From contig JAUYSH010000054.1 in the NCBI GenBank assembly GCA_030696455.1, forward strand, positions 1-55,148: a stretch of DNA of 55,148 bases, given 5' to 3'. Source of the stretch: Elusimicrobiota bacterium (GTDB lineage Bacteria > Elusimicrobiota > Elusimicrobia > UBA1565 > UBA9628). Shown here one piece after another: positions 30,248 to 41,900 of the stretch. The translations under genes were made by a program, and so were the position numbers. The stretch's first letter is position 1. The number at the start of each line of letters is the position of its first letter. Under the pieces are notes generated by a model. The model did not search any database and was not told the DNA's origin. It saw only the letters and a list, made by a program, of their open reading frames with translations.

Positions 30248-31663
30248 ATGACCACTCTGGTATGGCTCGGCCGTGATCTTCGCCTGGCGGACAATCCCGC
30301 GTTGATCGACGCGGCCGCGGCCGGCGCGCTGGTCCCGATCTTCATCTGGTCCCCGGAGGAGGAGGGCGGGTGGGCGCCCGGAGCGGCCTCGCGCTGGTGG
30401 CTGCACCATTCCTTAAAAAGCCTGGAGCGCGATCTGATCGAGCGCGGCTCGCGCTTGATCGTCAAGCGGGGGCCCGCCTCGCAGGCCTTGGTCGCGGCCG
30501 CGCGCGAATGCGGCGCCGAGGCCGTCGCCTGGAATCGATGCTACGAGCCCGCGGCCCTGCGCCAGGAGCAGGCCGTCCGCGGCGCCCTCGACGCGGCCGG
30601 GGTGAGCGCCCAAGCCCATGAGGGCAACGTGCTTTTCGCGCCCGATGCGATCCGCACCTTGAACGGCGGCCCGTACCGGGTCTTCACCCCCTACTGGAAC
30701 CGCTGCGGGGCCGAGGCCGGGCCCGCCGCCCCGCGCGGCGAGGCCGACCGCCTGCGTCTTCCCGCCAGGCTCCCGAAGTCCGTGCCTCTGGAAGAGCTCC
30801 GGCTCCTGCCCAAGGTCGCGTGGGGCACGGGCCTCCAGGACGCTTTTACGCCCGGCGAGGCCGGCGCGCGGCGCGACTTCGAGTCCTTCCTGGCCGGCCC
30901 GATCCGCGGCTATGCGGCGGACCGGAACTTCCCCGCGAGCGGCGGCGGCTCGCGGCTCTCGCCCCGGCTTCACTTCGGAGAGCTCTCGGTCCGCCGCGTC
31001 TGGCGTGAGGCGCTCGGCGGCGATCCCGCGGCCAAGGGCGGCTTCCTGGGAGAGCTCGGCTGGCGGGACTTCGGGCGGCATGTGCTCTTCCATCATCCCG
31101 CGACGCCGGACTCCCCGCTCGATGCGCGCTTCGCCTCCTTCCGCTGGCGCCGCGACGCCAAGGGCCTCGCCGCCTGGAAGCAGGGTCTCACCGGCTATCC
31201 GCTCGTCGACGCGGGCATGCGCGAGCTGTGGGCCACCGGCTTCATGCACAACCGCGTGCGTATGGTCGTCGCGTCCTTTCTCACCAAGGACCTGCTCATC
31301 GACTGGCGCGAGGGCGCGCGCTGGTTCTGGGACACGCTCGTGGACGCCGACCTCGCCAGCAACACCCTCGGCTGGCAGTGGGCCGCGGGCTGCGGCGCGG
31401 ACGCCGCGCCGTTCTTCCGGATCTTCAATCCGGTCGAGCAGGGCAAGCGTTTCGACGCCGCCGGCGAGTACACCCGGCGCTGGGTGCCCGAGCTCGCGGC
31501 CTTGCCCGACCGCTGGCTTCATCAGCCCTGGGAGGCGCCCGCCGAAATCCTAACGGCGGCCAAGGTCGTTCTCGGCAAGACCTACCCCGCGCCCATCGTG
31601 GACCACAAGGTCGCGCGGGTCCGCGCGCTCGAGGTGTTCGGAGCCACGGGGAAGGCCCGATGA
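30248..31663 (+). CDS. phrB: Deoxyribodipyrimidine photolyase (class I)
   Basis: This 471-residue flavoprotein repairs cyclobutane pyrimidine dimers using light. Seen are LVWLGRDLRLADNPAL at the N-terminus (antenna domain), YEPAALRQEQ, GELGWRDFGRHVLFHHP, ATGFMHNRVRMVVASFLTKDLLIDW and WQWAAGCGADAAPFFRIFNP, the FAD-binding and dimer-pocket motifs of CPD photolyases. An alternative start lies one codon upstream at 30245. Its stop overlaps the next ATG (31660), coupling translation. Confidence 0.93.
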   Translation: MTTLVWLGRDLRLADNPALIDAAAAGALVPIFIWSPEEEGGWAPGAASRWWLHHSLKSLERDLIERGSRLIVKRGPASQALVAAARECGAEAVAWNRCYEPAALRQEQAVRGALDAAGVSAQAHEGNVLFAPDAIRTLNGGPYRVFTPYWNRCGAEAGPAAPRGEADRLRLPARLPKSVPLEELRLLPKVAWGTGLQDAFTPGEAGARRDFESFLAGPIRGYAADRNFPASGGGSRLSPRLHFGELSVRRVWREALGGDPAAKGGFLGELGWRDFGRHVLFHHPATPDSPLDARFASFRWRRDAKGLAAWKQGLTGYPLVDAGMRELWATGFMHNRVRMVVASFLTKDLLIDWREGARWFWDTLVDADLASNTLGWQWAAGCGADAAPFFRIFNPVEQGKRFDAAGEYTRRWVPELAALPDRWLHQPWEAPAEILTAAKVVLGKTYPAPIVDHKVARVRALEVFGATGKAR

Positions 31664-33042
31664 GCGTGCGCACCTTGCGCCGGACCCAGTGGCTCCCGCA
31701 TCCACGCCCGGAGGTCTTCGCTTTTTTCCAGGACCCGGCGAACCTCGCCAAGCTGACGCCGCCGTGGCTCGGGTTCCATGTCCTGACGCCCGGGCCTCTC
31801 GAGATGCGCGCGGGCGCCGTCTTCGACTACCGCGTCAGCCCGCTGGGCTTCCCGCAGTATTGGCGGACCTTGATCGAATCCTACGACGCGCCCGACGGGT
31901 TCGTCGACACGCAGCTCAAGGGACCATACAAGCTCTGGCACCACACGCATCGCTTCGAGGACAAGGACGGGGGCACGCTGATCACCGACGAGGTGCGCTA
32001 CGAGCTTCCGCTCCAGCCGTTCGGCGAGCTCGCCGCGGGCGAGATCGAGCGCCGTCTCGACGCCATTTTCGCCTACCGCGAATCCGCGGTCGCCGCTCTG
32101 TTCAAACCGAAAGGAGGCTCCATGAAGATCGTGATCGCCGGCGGCAACGGCTGGATCGGACGGGACCTTTCACGCGCCCTCATCAACGCCGGCCATGACG
32201 TCGTCGTGCTCAGCCGCTCCGGCGAGGCGAGCCGCATCCCCGGGGTGCGCACGCGCTCCTGGCTCGTCGCCGACGCCGGGGGCTGGGAAAGCGAGCTCGA
32301 CGGCGCCGACGCGGTCGTCAACCTGTGCGGCGAGGGCGTGGCGGACGGCCCGTGGACCGCGGCCCGAAGGGGCCGTCTCCTGCACAGCCGACTGACCCCC
32401 ACGCGCGCGCTCGTGTCGGCCCTCGGACGCGCCGAGAAAAAGCCGCCGGTCCTCATCAACGCCTCGGCGGTCGGCTGGTACGCGCAAGACGGCGAGCGCG
32501 TTCAGGACGAGGCCGACGGCGCGGGTCCGGGGTTCCTTTCCGACCTCTGCGTGCGCTGGGAAAAAGAGGCGCGCGAAGCCGAAAAGCTGGGGACGCGCGT
32601 CGTCCTCCTGCGCATCGGCGTGGTGCTCGGCCGCGACGGCGGGGCGCTGTCGCGCATGCTCCTCCCCTTCAAGCTCGCGCTCGGAGGACGCCTCGGCGAC
32701 GGTCGCCAGCATTTCCCATGGGTGCACCTCGACGACGTGACCGGCCTGATCATCAGCGCGATCACCAATGAGCGTCTGCGCGGCCCCGTGAACGCCGTCG
32801 GCCCCGAGCTCGCCACGAACGCGGAGTTCACGGCCGCGCTCGGCAAGGTCCTCAGCCGCCCGACGCCCTTCCCCGTCCCGGCCGTCGTGCTGAGGCTGGC
32901 CTTGGGCGAGATGTCGTCGCTGCTCCTCGGAAGCCTGAAGATCGCTCCCACCGCGGCGATGGACGCCGGCTATCGATTCAAACATCCCCGGGTGGAAGAC
33001 GCGCTGGCCGCGGCCGTCCGGTCACGTTCGATCGAGCGATGA
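31660..33042 (+). CDS. SRPBCC domain fused to TIGR01777 epimerase
   Basis: The 460-residue frame joins an N-terminal SRPBCC/cyclase-type lipid-binding domain (about 1-150; RPEVFAFFQDPANLAKLTPPWLGF) to a TIGR01777 NAD-dependent epimerase (from about 155: IVIAGGNGWIGRDLS, INASAVGWY, VLLRIGVVLGRDGG, FPWVHLDDV). An internal ATG at 32122 is preceded by AAAGGAGG with ideal spacing, so the epimerase may also be made alone. The junction (FKPKGGSMKIV) looks like two adjacent genes joined by loss of a stop. Confidence 0.85.
   Translation: MSVRTLRRTQWLPHPRPEVFAFFQDPANLAKLTPPWLGFHVLTPGPLEMRAGAVFDYRVSPLGFPQYWRTLIESYDAPDGFVDTQLKGPYKLWHHTHRFEDKDGGTLITDEVRYELPLQPFGELAAGEIERRLDAIFAYRESAVAALFKPKGGSMKIVIAGGNGWIGRDLSRALINAGHDVVVLSRSGEASRIPGVRTRSWLVADAGGWESELDGADAVVNLCGEGVADGPWTAARRGRLLHSRLTPTRALVSALGRAEKKPPVLINASAVGWYAQDGERVQDEADGAGPGFLSDLCVRWEKEAREAEKLGTRVVLLRIGVVLGRDGGALSRMLLPFKLALGGRLGDGRQHFPWVHLDDVTGLIISAITNERLRGPVNAVGPELATNAEFTAALGKVLSRPTPFPVPAVVLRLALGEMSSLLLGSLKIAPTAAMDAGYRFKHPRVEDALAAAVRSRSIER
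32110..32124 (+). promoter_or_regulatory. Internal Shine-Dalgarno and start within the fusion ORF
   Basis: AAAGGAGG (32110-32117) lies 4 nt before ATG 32122, exactly where the epimerase domain begins. It is the strongest Shine-Dalgarno in this part of the window and suggests an independent epimerase product of about 306 residues. Confidence 0.6.
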
Positions 33043-33049
33043 GTGATAC

Positions 33050-33078
33050 TTGACTAATTCAGTCATGTATGCTAGACT
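33050..33078 (+). promoter_or_regulatory. Promoter with overlapping IscR-type operator
   Basis: TTGACT (33050-33055), 17 nt, then TAGACT (33073-33078). The palindrome TGACTAATTCAGTCA (33051-33065) covers the -35, and GACTAATTCAGTC (33052-33064) fits the IscR type 1 core GACTRWWWYAGTC exactly. It is 11 of 13 bases identical to the operator before the A-type carrier genes. Confidence 0.65.
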
Positions 33079-33085
33079 ATTGTTT

Positions 33086-33197
33086 GTAAGGGGAGTAGAT
33101 CTTCGCTGCTGGGCCGTCAACACGCTCGATGAGAGCCGGTCCAGCGGGTCCCGACAGGGGCGATCAAGACCTTGCGCGCAAGCGCGAGGTTTTTTTA
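33086..33197 (+). promoter_or_regulatory. yybP-ykoY manganese riboswitch with intrinsic terminator
   Basis: The leader contains the hallmarks of the family in order: GTAAGGGGAGTAG (33086-33098), GCCGTCAACACGCTCG (33114-33129) and CAAGACCTTGC (33165-33175). GTAAGG pairs with CCTTGC to form the closing helix P1. The 3' strand of P1 is also the left arm of a terminator (about 33169-33190) followed by seven T residues (33190-33196), so Mn2+ binding should favour read-through. The ORF starts at 33235. Confidence 0.8.
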
Positions 33198-33234
33198 TGG
33201 GCACTCGCGCGGCGCAGACTCAAGGAGAACCGCG

Positions 33235-33663
33235 ATGACCGAGAAGACCCCGAAATCCTCCGTGCTCTACCTCACCCCCGCGATGGCCGTGATGTCCGTC
33301 GCCGTGCTGGCGACGGCCGTGGACGGCCGTTGGAGCAAAAATGAAGTCGAGCGCCTGCGCATGATGGCCTACCTTCATCCGCTGTTCCGGGACATTTCCT
33401 CCGTCGAGAGATTCATCGGAAGCCGGGCGCAGGACCTGCGCGCCGTGGGCCCCAAGGTCCTGCTCGAAGACTGCCGCAAGGCCTTGACTCCGCGGATGCG
33501 CGAAACGGCCTACGCCTGGGCCGTCGAGCTGGTCCAAGCCGACGGCGCCGTGGTCGCCGCCGAACACCGCTTCCTTCGGGAGCTGGCCGCGAAGTTCGCC
33601 ATCCCCGGCCCGCTCGCCCGCAAGCTTCAGGCCGCCGCCGCCATCCGCCGGCGGACGGCCTAA
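33235..33663 (+). CDS. TerB-like (tellurite-resistance B fold) protein
   Basis: The 142-residue, all-helical protein has a pattern of two TerB-type repeats: AMAVMSVAVLATAVDGRWSKNEVERLRMMA and AYAWAVELVQADGAVVAAEHRFLRELA. Each has the D-G-x-x-x-x-x-E acidic pair expected to bind a metal. AAGGAG 8 nt upstream sets the ATG at 33235. Expression appears governed by an IscR-type operator and a Mn2+ riboswitch, which suggests a role in metal or oxidative stress handling. Function otherwise unknown. Confidence 0.8.
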   Translation: MTEKTPKSSVLYLTPAMAVMSVAVLATAVDGRWSKNEVERLRMMAYLHPLFRDISSVERFIGSRAQDLRAVGPKVLLEDCRKALTPRMRETAYAWAVELVQADGAVVAAEHRFLRELAAKFAIPGPLARKLQAAAAIRRRTA

Positions 33664-33672
33664 GATGACATG

Positions 33673-34203
33673 ATGAGGACCTCGTTCCTCCTGGCGGCCT
33701 TGCTGGCGTTCCCGGCCACGGGCAAGATCCCGGCTCTGCCCGTGGCCGCCTCCGTCGACCTGGAGCGCTACATGGGAACCTGGCATGAGATCGCCTACAT
33801 GCCCAATTTCCCGCAGAAAGGCTGCCGGGACACGACCGTCCACTACACGCTCAATGATGCCGGGGCCTTCGACCTCGTCAACACCTGCTGGAAGGGCGAG
33901 AAATACAAGGAGTACGCGGGGGCGGCCCGGCGCGTCGATCCGGCCTCCACCGCCAAGTTCCGCGTGAAGTTCTTCTTGTTCTTCGGCGGCGACTATTGGA
34001 TCACCGACCTGGACCCGGATTACCGCTGGGCCGTCGTGGGGGCGCCCGGACGGGATCAGCTCTGGATCATCAGCCGCGAGCGGACCCTCGACGACGCCGT
34101 CTATCAGGAGATCCTAGCCCGCGCGCGCTCCATCGGCTTCGACACCGGCAAGCTCACCCGCACGATCGTCACGGGGCGGTCGTCCCCCGCACCCCGGCCT
34201 TAA
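33673..34203 (+). CDS. Secreted lipocalin family protein
   Basis: The 176-residue protein is a paralogue of the 29.7-kb lipocalin: YMGTWHEIAYMPNFPQKGC, LVNTCWKG, GDYWITDLDPDYRWAVVG and LWIISRER. It has a signal peptide but no lipobox Cys, so it is likely periplasmic or secreted. TAAGAT ends 6 nt before ATG 33673; the ATG at 33670 is also possible. A Pro-rich tail ends the protein. Confidence 0.9.
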   Translation: MRTSFLLAALLAFPATGKIPALPVAASVDLERYMGTWHEIAYMPNFPQKGCRDTTVHYTLNDAGAFDLVNTCWKGEKYKEYAGAARRVDPASTAKFRVKFFLFFGGDYWITDLDPDYRWAVVGAPGRDQLWIISRERTLDDAVYQEILARARSIGFDTGKLTRTIVTGRSSPAPRP

Positions 34204-34246
34204 GGGGCCTCTTGCACGGACCATCGGCCCGACATATACTTCGGGC

Positions 34247-34666
34247 ATGATAACCCCGCTCGTCGCGCGCGTCCTGATCGCCGGCATTCTCCTGGCCGGC
34301 TCCGCGCGGGCCGGCGAAGCCTGGACCGCGACGACCGAGCCGAACGGAGCCTGGCTCACGGTCACCTTCACCGACGGCGGAATCAACAAATCCCTTTGGT
34401 GCCGCGCGTCGCTTTGCGCCGATGTGAAAATAAAGAACGCACCCATATCTCTCGACTCGTTCGAGACGCTGGGCGAGGATAGAAATGGTTCGGAGATCGT
34501 CACGACCTACCAGGCAGCGGAAACGCCATACACGCTCGTCGCCTCGGTCGGCCGCGTCGCCATCCATAAAAGCAACCGGTCAGTCTCGGAGAAGCCGCGG
34601 TTCACCAGGGTCACGGATCCGCAAGGCCGGTACAAAATGCGGGTCCTCCCGCCCAAGGAAGACTGA
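34247..34666 (+). CDS. Secreted protein of unknown function
   Basis: The 139 residues carry a signal peptide (VLIAGILLAGSARAG) followed by a beta-rich domain with two Cys (WCRASLCADV) that could form a disulfide. No family is recognised. TATACT ends 6 nt before ATG 34247 and there is no Shine-Dalgarno. It stands alone between the lipocalin and the convergent katG. Confidence 0.65.
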   Translation: MITPLVARVLIAGILLAGSARAGEAWTATTEPNGAWLTVTFTDGGINKSLWCRASLCADVKIKNAPISLDSFETLGEDRNGSEIVTTYQAAETPYTLVASVGRVAIHKSNRSVSEKPRFTRVTDPQGRYKMRVLPPKED

Positions 34667-34754
34667 CCGGGTCCCCTTCCCTCTCTCTTCCGAGGCAAAA
34701 GTCAGCCTCCCCGCCTCAGCAGAGTCTTTGCGGCAGGCCGTCCAGGCAATCCTG

Positions 34755-36977
<2,223 letters not shown>

Positions 36978-36995
36978 GGATCCTCCGATATTGGC

Positions 36996-37430
36996 TCAGC
37001 TTAATTCGCGGCGGCCCTTTATGAAAATCTCGATCTCCTTTATACGCACACCCTTCAAGTTCGCCGTGACCTTGAAGTCCGCGGGATCGAGATCGGACAT
37101 CCGGCCGGTCTTCTCGTCGATGAGATGGTAATGCGCGGTGATGTTGTCGTCATAAACGGCTTCGTTGAGATGCGGGAAAGCGATCTTTTTCAGGAGCCCG
37201 GCGGCCACGAGGATTTTGAGCGTGTTGTAGACCGTGGCCATGCTCATCTTCGGGAAGTTCTTGTCGGCCCAGGACTTGACCTGGTCCGCGGTGGGGTGGT
37301 CCGCCTCGCACAACACATAGCGGGCGATCGCGATGCGCTGCGCGGTCGCATGAACGCCGGCGTCCGCGAGGCGGCGTTCGATCTCTTCGGAGGTCAGGCA
37401 TGAGCGCTTTAAGCCGAGAGTATAGCCCAT
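36996..37430 (-). CDS. perR: PerR-type Fur-family peroxide regulator
   Basis: The 144 residues have the Fur winged helix (QRIAIARYVL, ATVYNTLKILVAAGLL). Metal ligands fit PerR: His in DHPTADQV, Asp in VYDDN, and HYHLID. The C-terminal CxxC structural zinc motifs of PerR and Fur are missing: HLIDEKTGRMSDL replaces HFxCxxC. It would repress katG and itself through the box at 37451 and be inactivated by metal-catalysed oxidation. It is 18 bp upstream of katG. Confidence 0.85.
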   Translation of the reverse strand: MGYTLGLKRSCLTSEEIERRLADAGVHATAQRIAIARYVLCEADHPTADQVKSWADKNFPKMSMATVYNTLKILVAAGLLKKIAFPHLNEAVYDDNITAHYHLIDEKTGRMSDLDPADFKVTANLKGVRIKEIEIFIKGRRELS

Positions 37431-37450
37431 GATTTAGATCTTGTCAATAT

Positions 37451-37465
37451 TTAGATTAGTTCTAA
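37451..37465. promoter_or_regulatory. PerR box upstream of perR-katG
   Basis: TTAGATTAGTTCTAA (reverse strand TTAGAACTAATCTAA) matches the PerR consensus TTAGAATnATTCTAA at all but two positions. It lies about 20 nt before the perR start, where it would block the promoter and autoregulate the operon. Confidence 0.75.
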
Positions 37466-37527
37466 TTCAACTCGGGCATGGGAGGCCCGAATAAATTGGT
37501 AGAATCATTCTCGACAATCACTCTTTC

Positions 37528-37604
37528 GGTGCGATACCCAAGTGGTCCAAGGGGATGGTCTGCAAAACCATTATTCGCGGGTTCGAATCCCGCTCGCACC
37601 TCCA
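37528..37604 (+). tRNA. tRNA-Cys(GCA)
   Basis: The acceptor GGTGCGA/TCGCACC carries the U73 discriminator and encoded CCA (37602-37604). The anticodon arm ATGGT/ACCAT has loop CTGCAAA (anticodon GCA). The variable loop is 5 nt and the T-loop is TTCGAAT. It is a canonical gene unlike several members of the left-end array. Confidence 0.95.
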
Positions 37605-37623
37605 GTTTGACCCGATGAAATGA

Positions 37624-37663
37624 GGAAGGCCCCGGAGCGAATCCGCTCCGGGGCCTTCCCTTT
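37624..37663. terminator. Strong terminator after tRNA-Cys
   Basis: A 16-bp perfect stem (37624-37639 with 37644-37659, loop AATC) is followed by CTTT. It ends the tRNA-Cys transcript and may also serve the convergent VWA gene. Confidence 0.88.
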
Positions 37664-37678
37664 ACACAGGACCGTTCC

Positions 37679-38779
37679 CTAGTAAACGATCCCCTTCATC
37701 GCGGCCTGCGCCTTCAGCGCGTCCACTAGACGCGTGTCGAAGGAGTCCGCGCGCTTCGCCCCCGGCTGAGTCTTCAGCCAGGAGGCGCGCTGCATCGCCA
37801 AGCCGTCCATCTCGCCCTTGAGCTTCTTGCGCTCGGCGGTGATCTCCAGAAGCCGCTGCTCGCGCTTATCCGCGGAGACGCCGCGCAGGGCGTCGGGCAG
37901 GTCGTCGGCCTTCACGTCCTTGAGCGCCACGCGGTTTTCGGCGACCGCCTGGGCCAGGTCCGACTCGGAGTCGAAGCCCTTGCGCGCCTTGTACTCCGCC
38001 CGCTCCGCCGCCGCCGGCGCCGACGACATCCCGCGCACCGCCGCCGCGAGCAGGCCCGACTCCCGGGCCTCGGCCTTGCTCCGTCCGTACGCCAGGCCGG
38101 TGCCCTCGAGCCGCGCGGAGAGAGCCGCCATCTTCTCATCGAACGGAGTCGCCACGGCGACCATGCCGCCGTCCTGAGGCACGGGCAGCAGGCGGCCCTC
38201 GCCGAGCCGCGAGATGCGGCCGAAGGCGACGGTCGTGGCCCCGTCGGTCCCGCACTGGACGGAGTTCACGATCAGGCCCCGGCGCACCGCCTTTTGCATC
38301 ACCGCGGCGAGCGAAGGCGCGTCGGCATAGTCCTCGTGCGGAGCGGCGTCGCCGACCAGGTAGACGACCTTGAACGTCTTGGGGTCCTTGCTCCAGGAGA
38401 CCTTCGAAACGGCGTCGTCGAGCGCCGCGATCACGTGCTCCGGCCCGTCCCCGCCGCCCTCCGCGGACAGCGAGAGCAGGTCCTTATAGATGTTGTCGAG
38501 GTTCTCGGACAGGTCGAAAACCTTGGTCACATAGGCGTCGCCCTTGTCGCGGAAGGCGACCAGGCCCATCTTGACCTTCGGCGCCGGACGCCCCTTCGAG
38601 ATCTCGTTGGCGATCGCCCAGATGCGCTGCTTGGCGCCCTCGATGAGGCCGCTCATGCTCGACGTGGTGTCGATGACGAACACGACCTCCACGCTGGGCC
38701 GCGCCTCGGGCTTCGTCGCCCCGGCGAAAGAAACGGCCGTCAGAAGCGCCGCCGCGACAAGTCCTAATCGAGTCTTCAT
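37679..38779 (-). CDS. Secreted von Willebrand factor A domain protein
   Basis: The 366 residues have a signal peptide (LVAAALLTAVSFAGA) then a VWA domain. Its MIDAS motif is DTTSSMSG near residue 35, with GLVAFRDKGD and the GGGDGPEH motif completing metal binding. The C-terminal ~150 residues are helical and charged. VWA proteins bind protein partners through a divalent metal. ATG 38779 follows a G-rich GGGAGG-type segment; longer frames from 38893 are unlikely. It is divergent from the M16 peptidase gene. Confidence 0.82.
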   Translation of the reverse strand: MKTRLGLVAAALLTAVSFAGATKPEARPSVEVVFVIDTTSSMSGLIEGAKQRIWAIANEISKGRPAPKVKMGLVAFRDKGDAYVTKVFDLSENLDNIYKDLLSLSAEGGGDGPEHVIAALDDAVSKVSWSKDPKTFKVVYLVGDAAPHEDYADAPSLAAVMQKAVRRGLIVNSVQCGTDGATTVAFGRISRLGEGRLLPVPQDGGMVAVATPFDEKMAALSARLEGTGLAYGRSKAEARESGLLAAAVRGMSSAPAAAERAEYKARKGFDSESDLAQAVAENRVALKDVKADDLPDALRGVSADKREQRLLEITAERKKLKGEMDGLAMQRASWLKTQPGAKRADSFDTRLVDALKAQAAMKGIVY

Positions 38780-38927
38780 GTTTCCCGCCTCCCCCGGCCC
38801 TAGGCCGTTCACCCTACGACCCATGAACGACGAAGATGTTCCCTCACCAGTCCTAGGTCCAATTCCGGGGCGGCGGTGGGCCATCGGTCCCAAGGAGATT
38901 AATGATCCGCTCGCTAGAATCTCCTAT

Positions 38928-41900
38928 ATGAAGAAGACCAGCGCCGCGATGGCAATCATCTTGACCTTTCAGCCGATCGCTCAGGCGCAAGTGGTAGGGA
39001 CGCGCGCCGGTCAAACGTCGTTGGCCCCGTCTCTCGCCCTCCCCCACCTGAATTCCGGTCTTTCCTTGATAACGCCCTCCATTGCCGTTCAAAATCCGTT
39101 GTCGTTATCCCCGTCCCTCGCCGTTCCTTCCCCCACCCCCTCTCTATCTGTCATCATTCCTGTCGCCGTCCTCGTCGCCGCCAAACCCATGGACCCCATC
39201 AAACCCGCTCTCGCCCTGCCCGTCCTCCAGTCCGCCGCCGCAAAACCGGACCAACCCGAGAACTCTGGCCGCGCCTTCGACGGTGAGGCCGCGAAGCGGC
39301 CCGCGGCCGACGCGCTCCCCGTGCCCGCGTCAGGCGCGGAGGCCGCGGCTCCGAGTCTGTCGTTGCCCGTGCGAACCTTCACTCTTCCCAACGGCCTCAA
39401 GGTCGTCGTGCACACCGACAAGACCAGCCCCGTCGTCGCCGTCTCCATCACCTATAAAGTCGGCTCCCAGAACGAGACCCCCGGCCTCTCCGGCTTCGCC
39501 CACCTCTTCGAGCACCTCATGGCCCAGGGCACGAAGTCCCTCAAGCCCCGGGAGATCTCCCACCTCATCGAATCCAACGGCGGAGTGCGCAACGCCTACA
39601 CGATGCGCACCAATACGACCTATCACTCGGTCGTGCCGAAGTCCGCGCTCAAGACCGTCCTTTGGGCCGAGGCGGAGCGCATGTCCACCCTCAACGTGGA
39701 CGACCGCGCCCTCGCGCTCGAGAAGCAGGTCGTGCTCGAGGAGATGCGCCTGCGCTACATCAACTCCGCCTACGCCAAGGCCCGCGACGCCGGCATGGCG
39801 GAGACCGCGTTCGGGAAATGGGAGAACCGGCACACGACCATCGGCGAGGCCGACGACGTACGCAACGCCCGTCTTTCGGACGTCCGCGCCTTCTACCTCG
39901 CCCACTACGCGCCCAACAACGCCGTTCTCTCGCTCGCCGGTGACGTCACCGAGGCCGAGGCCCGGGAGCTCGCGGCGCGCTTCTTCGGCCCGCTCGAATC
40001 GCGCGAGATCGCCCCCGCCCCCGACCTCGCCGAGCCGCGCATGACCGGCGAGACTCGCCGCGTGATCGACGACAAGTTCGCCAAGGTCCCCCTGCTGATG
40101 ACGGCCTGGAACGCGCCCGCGCGCGGCACCAAGGACTACTGGGCTTTGACCGTGCTCGGCGAGATCCTGGACGCCGGCGAGGACAGCCCGCTGTATCGCG
40201 CGCTCGTCAAGGACGCGAAGGTCGCCCTCTCCGTGAACACCAACTTCCCGTGGTGGACCGGCCCGTTCAACCCCGGCGGCCCCGACCTGTTCGGCCTGAT
40301 GGCGTCGCTCAAGCCCGGCGTGGGTATGGACGCGGTGCTGGGCCAGGCCGACGCGGTGCTCGCGAAGCTCGCCGCCGAGGGCCCGACCGACGCGCAGCTC
40401 GCCGCCGCCAAGACCACGCTCGAGCTGTCGTGGACGAAGGACCTCGAGCAGCTGATAAGCCGAGCGAAGTCGCTCGGTTCCTACGCCGCCATGGTCGGCG
40501 ATCCCGCCAACCTGTCACGCGACTTCGCCGAGCTGATGTCGGTGACCTCGGCCGACATCCGCGCCGCGCTGAACGAGTGGATCGTGGGCAAGGGCCGCGC
40601 CGTCGTCGAGGCCCGCCCGGCGCCCGAGCTGGCGCTCGCCGCCGACGTCGCCACGCCGAAGGTCCCCGAGCAGCAGCCCCGCCCCGAAGGGGATCCGCGC
40701 CCCGAGATCGACGCCCAGCCGGCCGCGAAGGTCCCCGCGCTCGAGCGCTTCACCCTCTCCAACGGCCTGAAGGTCGTCTTCACGCGCGACTCCCGCCTGC
40801 CGTTGCTCGAGGCGCGCCTGTCCATCCCCGCGGGTCGCACCGCGGAGCGCGACGGCGAGGACGGCCTGGCCGACGCCGTGTCCGAGCTTCTCCTGCAGGG
40901 CGCCGAAGGCAAGGACGCCCGCGCCCTGTCGGCGACCTTCGCGGGCCTCGGCTGGAAGCTCGACATCGGCCGCGGCCTTGAGAGCCTCAACATCGACGCC
41001 GCCGGCCTGTCGCGCAATGCCGCTTTCTTCTTCAAGGAACTGGCCCTGGTGCTCGCCAGGCCCTCCTTCCCGGAGGATGAGGTCTCGCTCTGGAAGGAGA
41101 ACAAGGTCGAAGAGATGAAGATCCAGCGCTCCAAGCCCGACTTCATGGCCTCCGAGCGCATGAAGGCCGAGCTGTTCGGCGCCCATCCGTACGGGCGCCC
41201 CGGGCTGACCGACGCGCAGATCGAGGCGATCACGCGCGAGAAGACCGCCGCCTTCGCGCGCCGCGCGCTGGCCGCCAACGGCGCGACCTTGGTGCTCGCC
41301 GGTGACGCCGACCCCGCTGAGCTTCGCGCTCAGCTCGAATCAGCCTTCGCCGGTTGGAAGGGCGCGTCCGACCACGTCGAGACACCCTCGCTCCCCGCAC
41401 AGAAAGGCGCGCGCTTGGCGCTCGTGGACCGCCCGGGCTCCAAGCAGGCCAATCTGACGGTTTCCCAGATGATCGCGCTGGCGCCGACCGACCCCGACTA
41501 CCTCGCCTTCCTTGTTATGAACCAGATCCTCGGCGGCTCGGCGACCTCGCGCCTGTTCGTGAACCTGCGCGTGGACAAGGGCTACACCTACGGCGCCTAC
41601 TCCCGCCCGCAGGTGCTCGAAAAGGGCGTCGTCTGGACCGCCTCGGCCGAGGTGCGCAACGAGGTCGCCGCGCCCGCGCTGGCCGAGATGCGCAAGGAGA
41701 TCGAGGGCATGCGGGACGGCCTCGTCACCGAGGCGGCGCTCGGCGCAGTGAAGCGCTACCTCGCGGGCCTGTTCCTCCTGAAGCTGTCCTCGATCGACTA
41801 CACCGCCGACGCGCTGGCCGGCCACGAGCGCAACAAGCAGTCGGCCGAACGCGAACTGGCGACCTACCTCGCCCGCCTCGACGCCCTGACCCCCGAGGAC

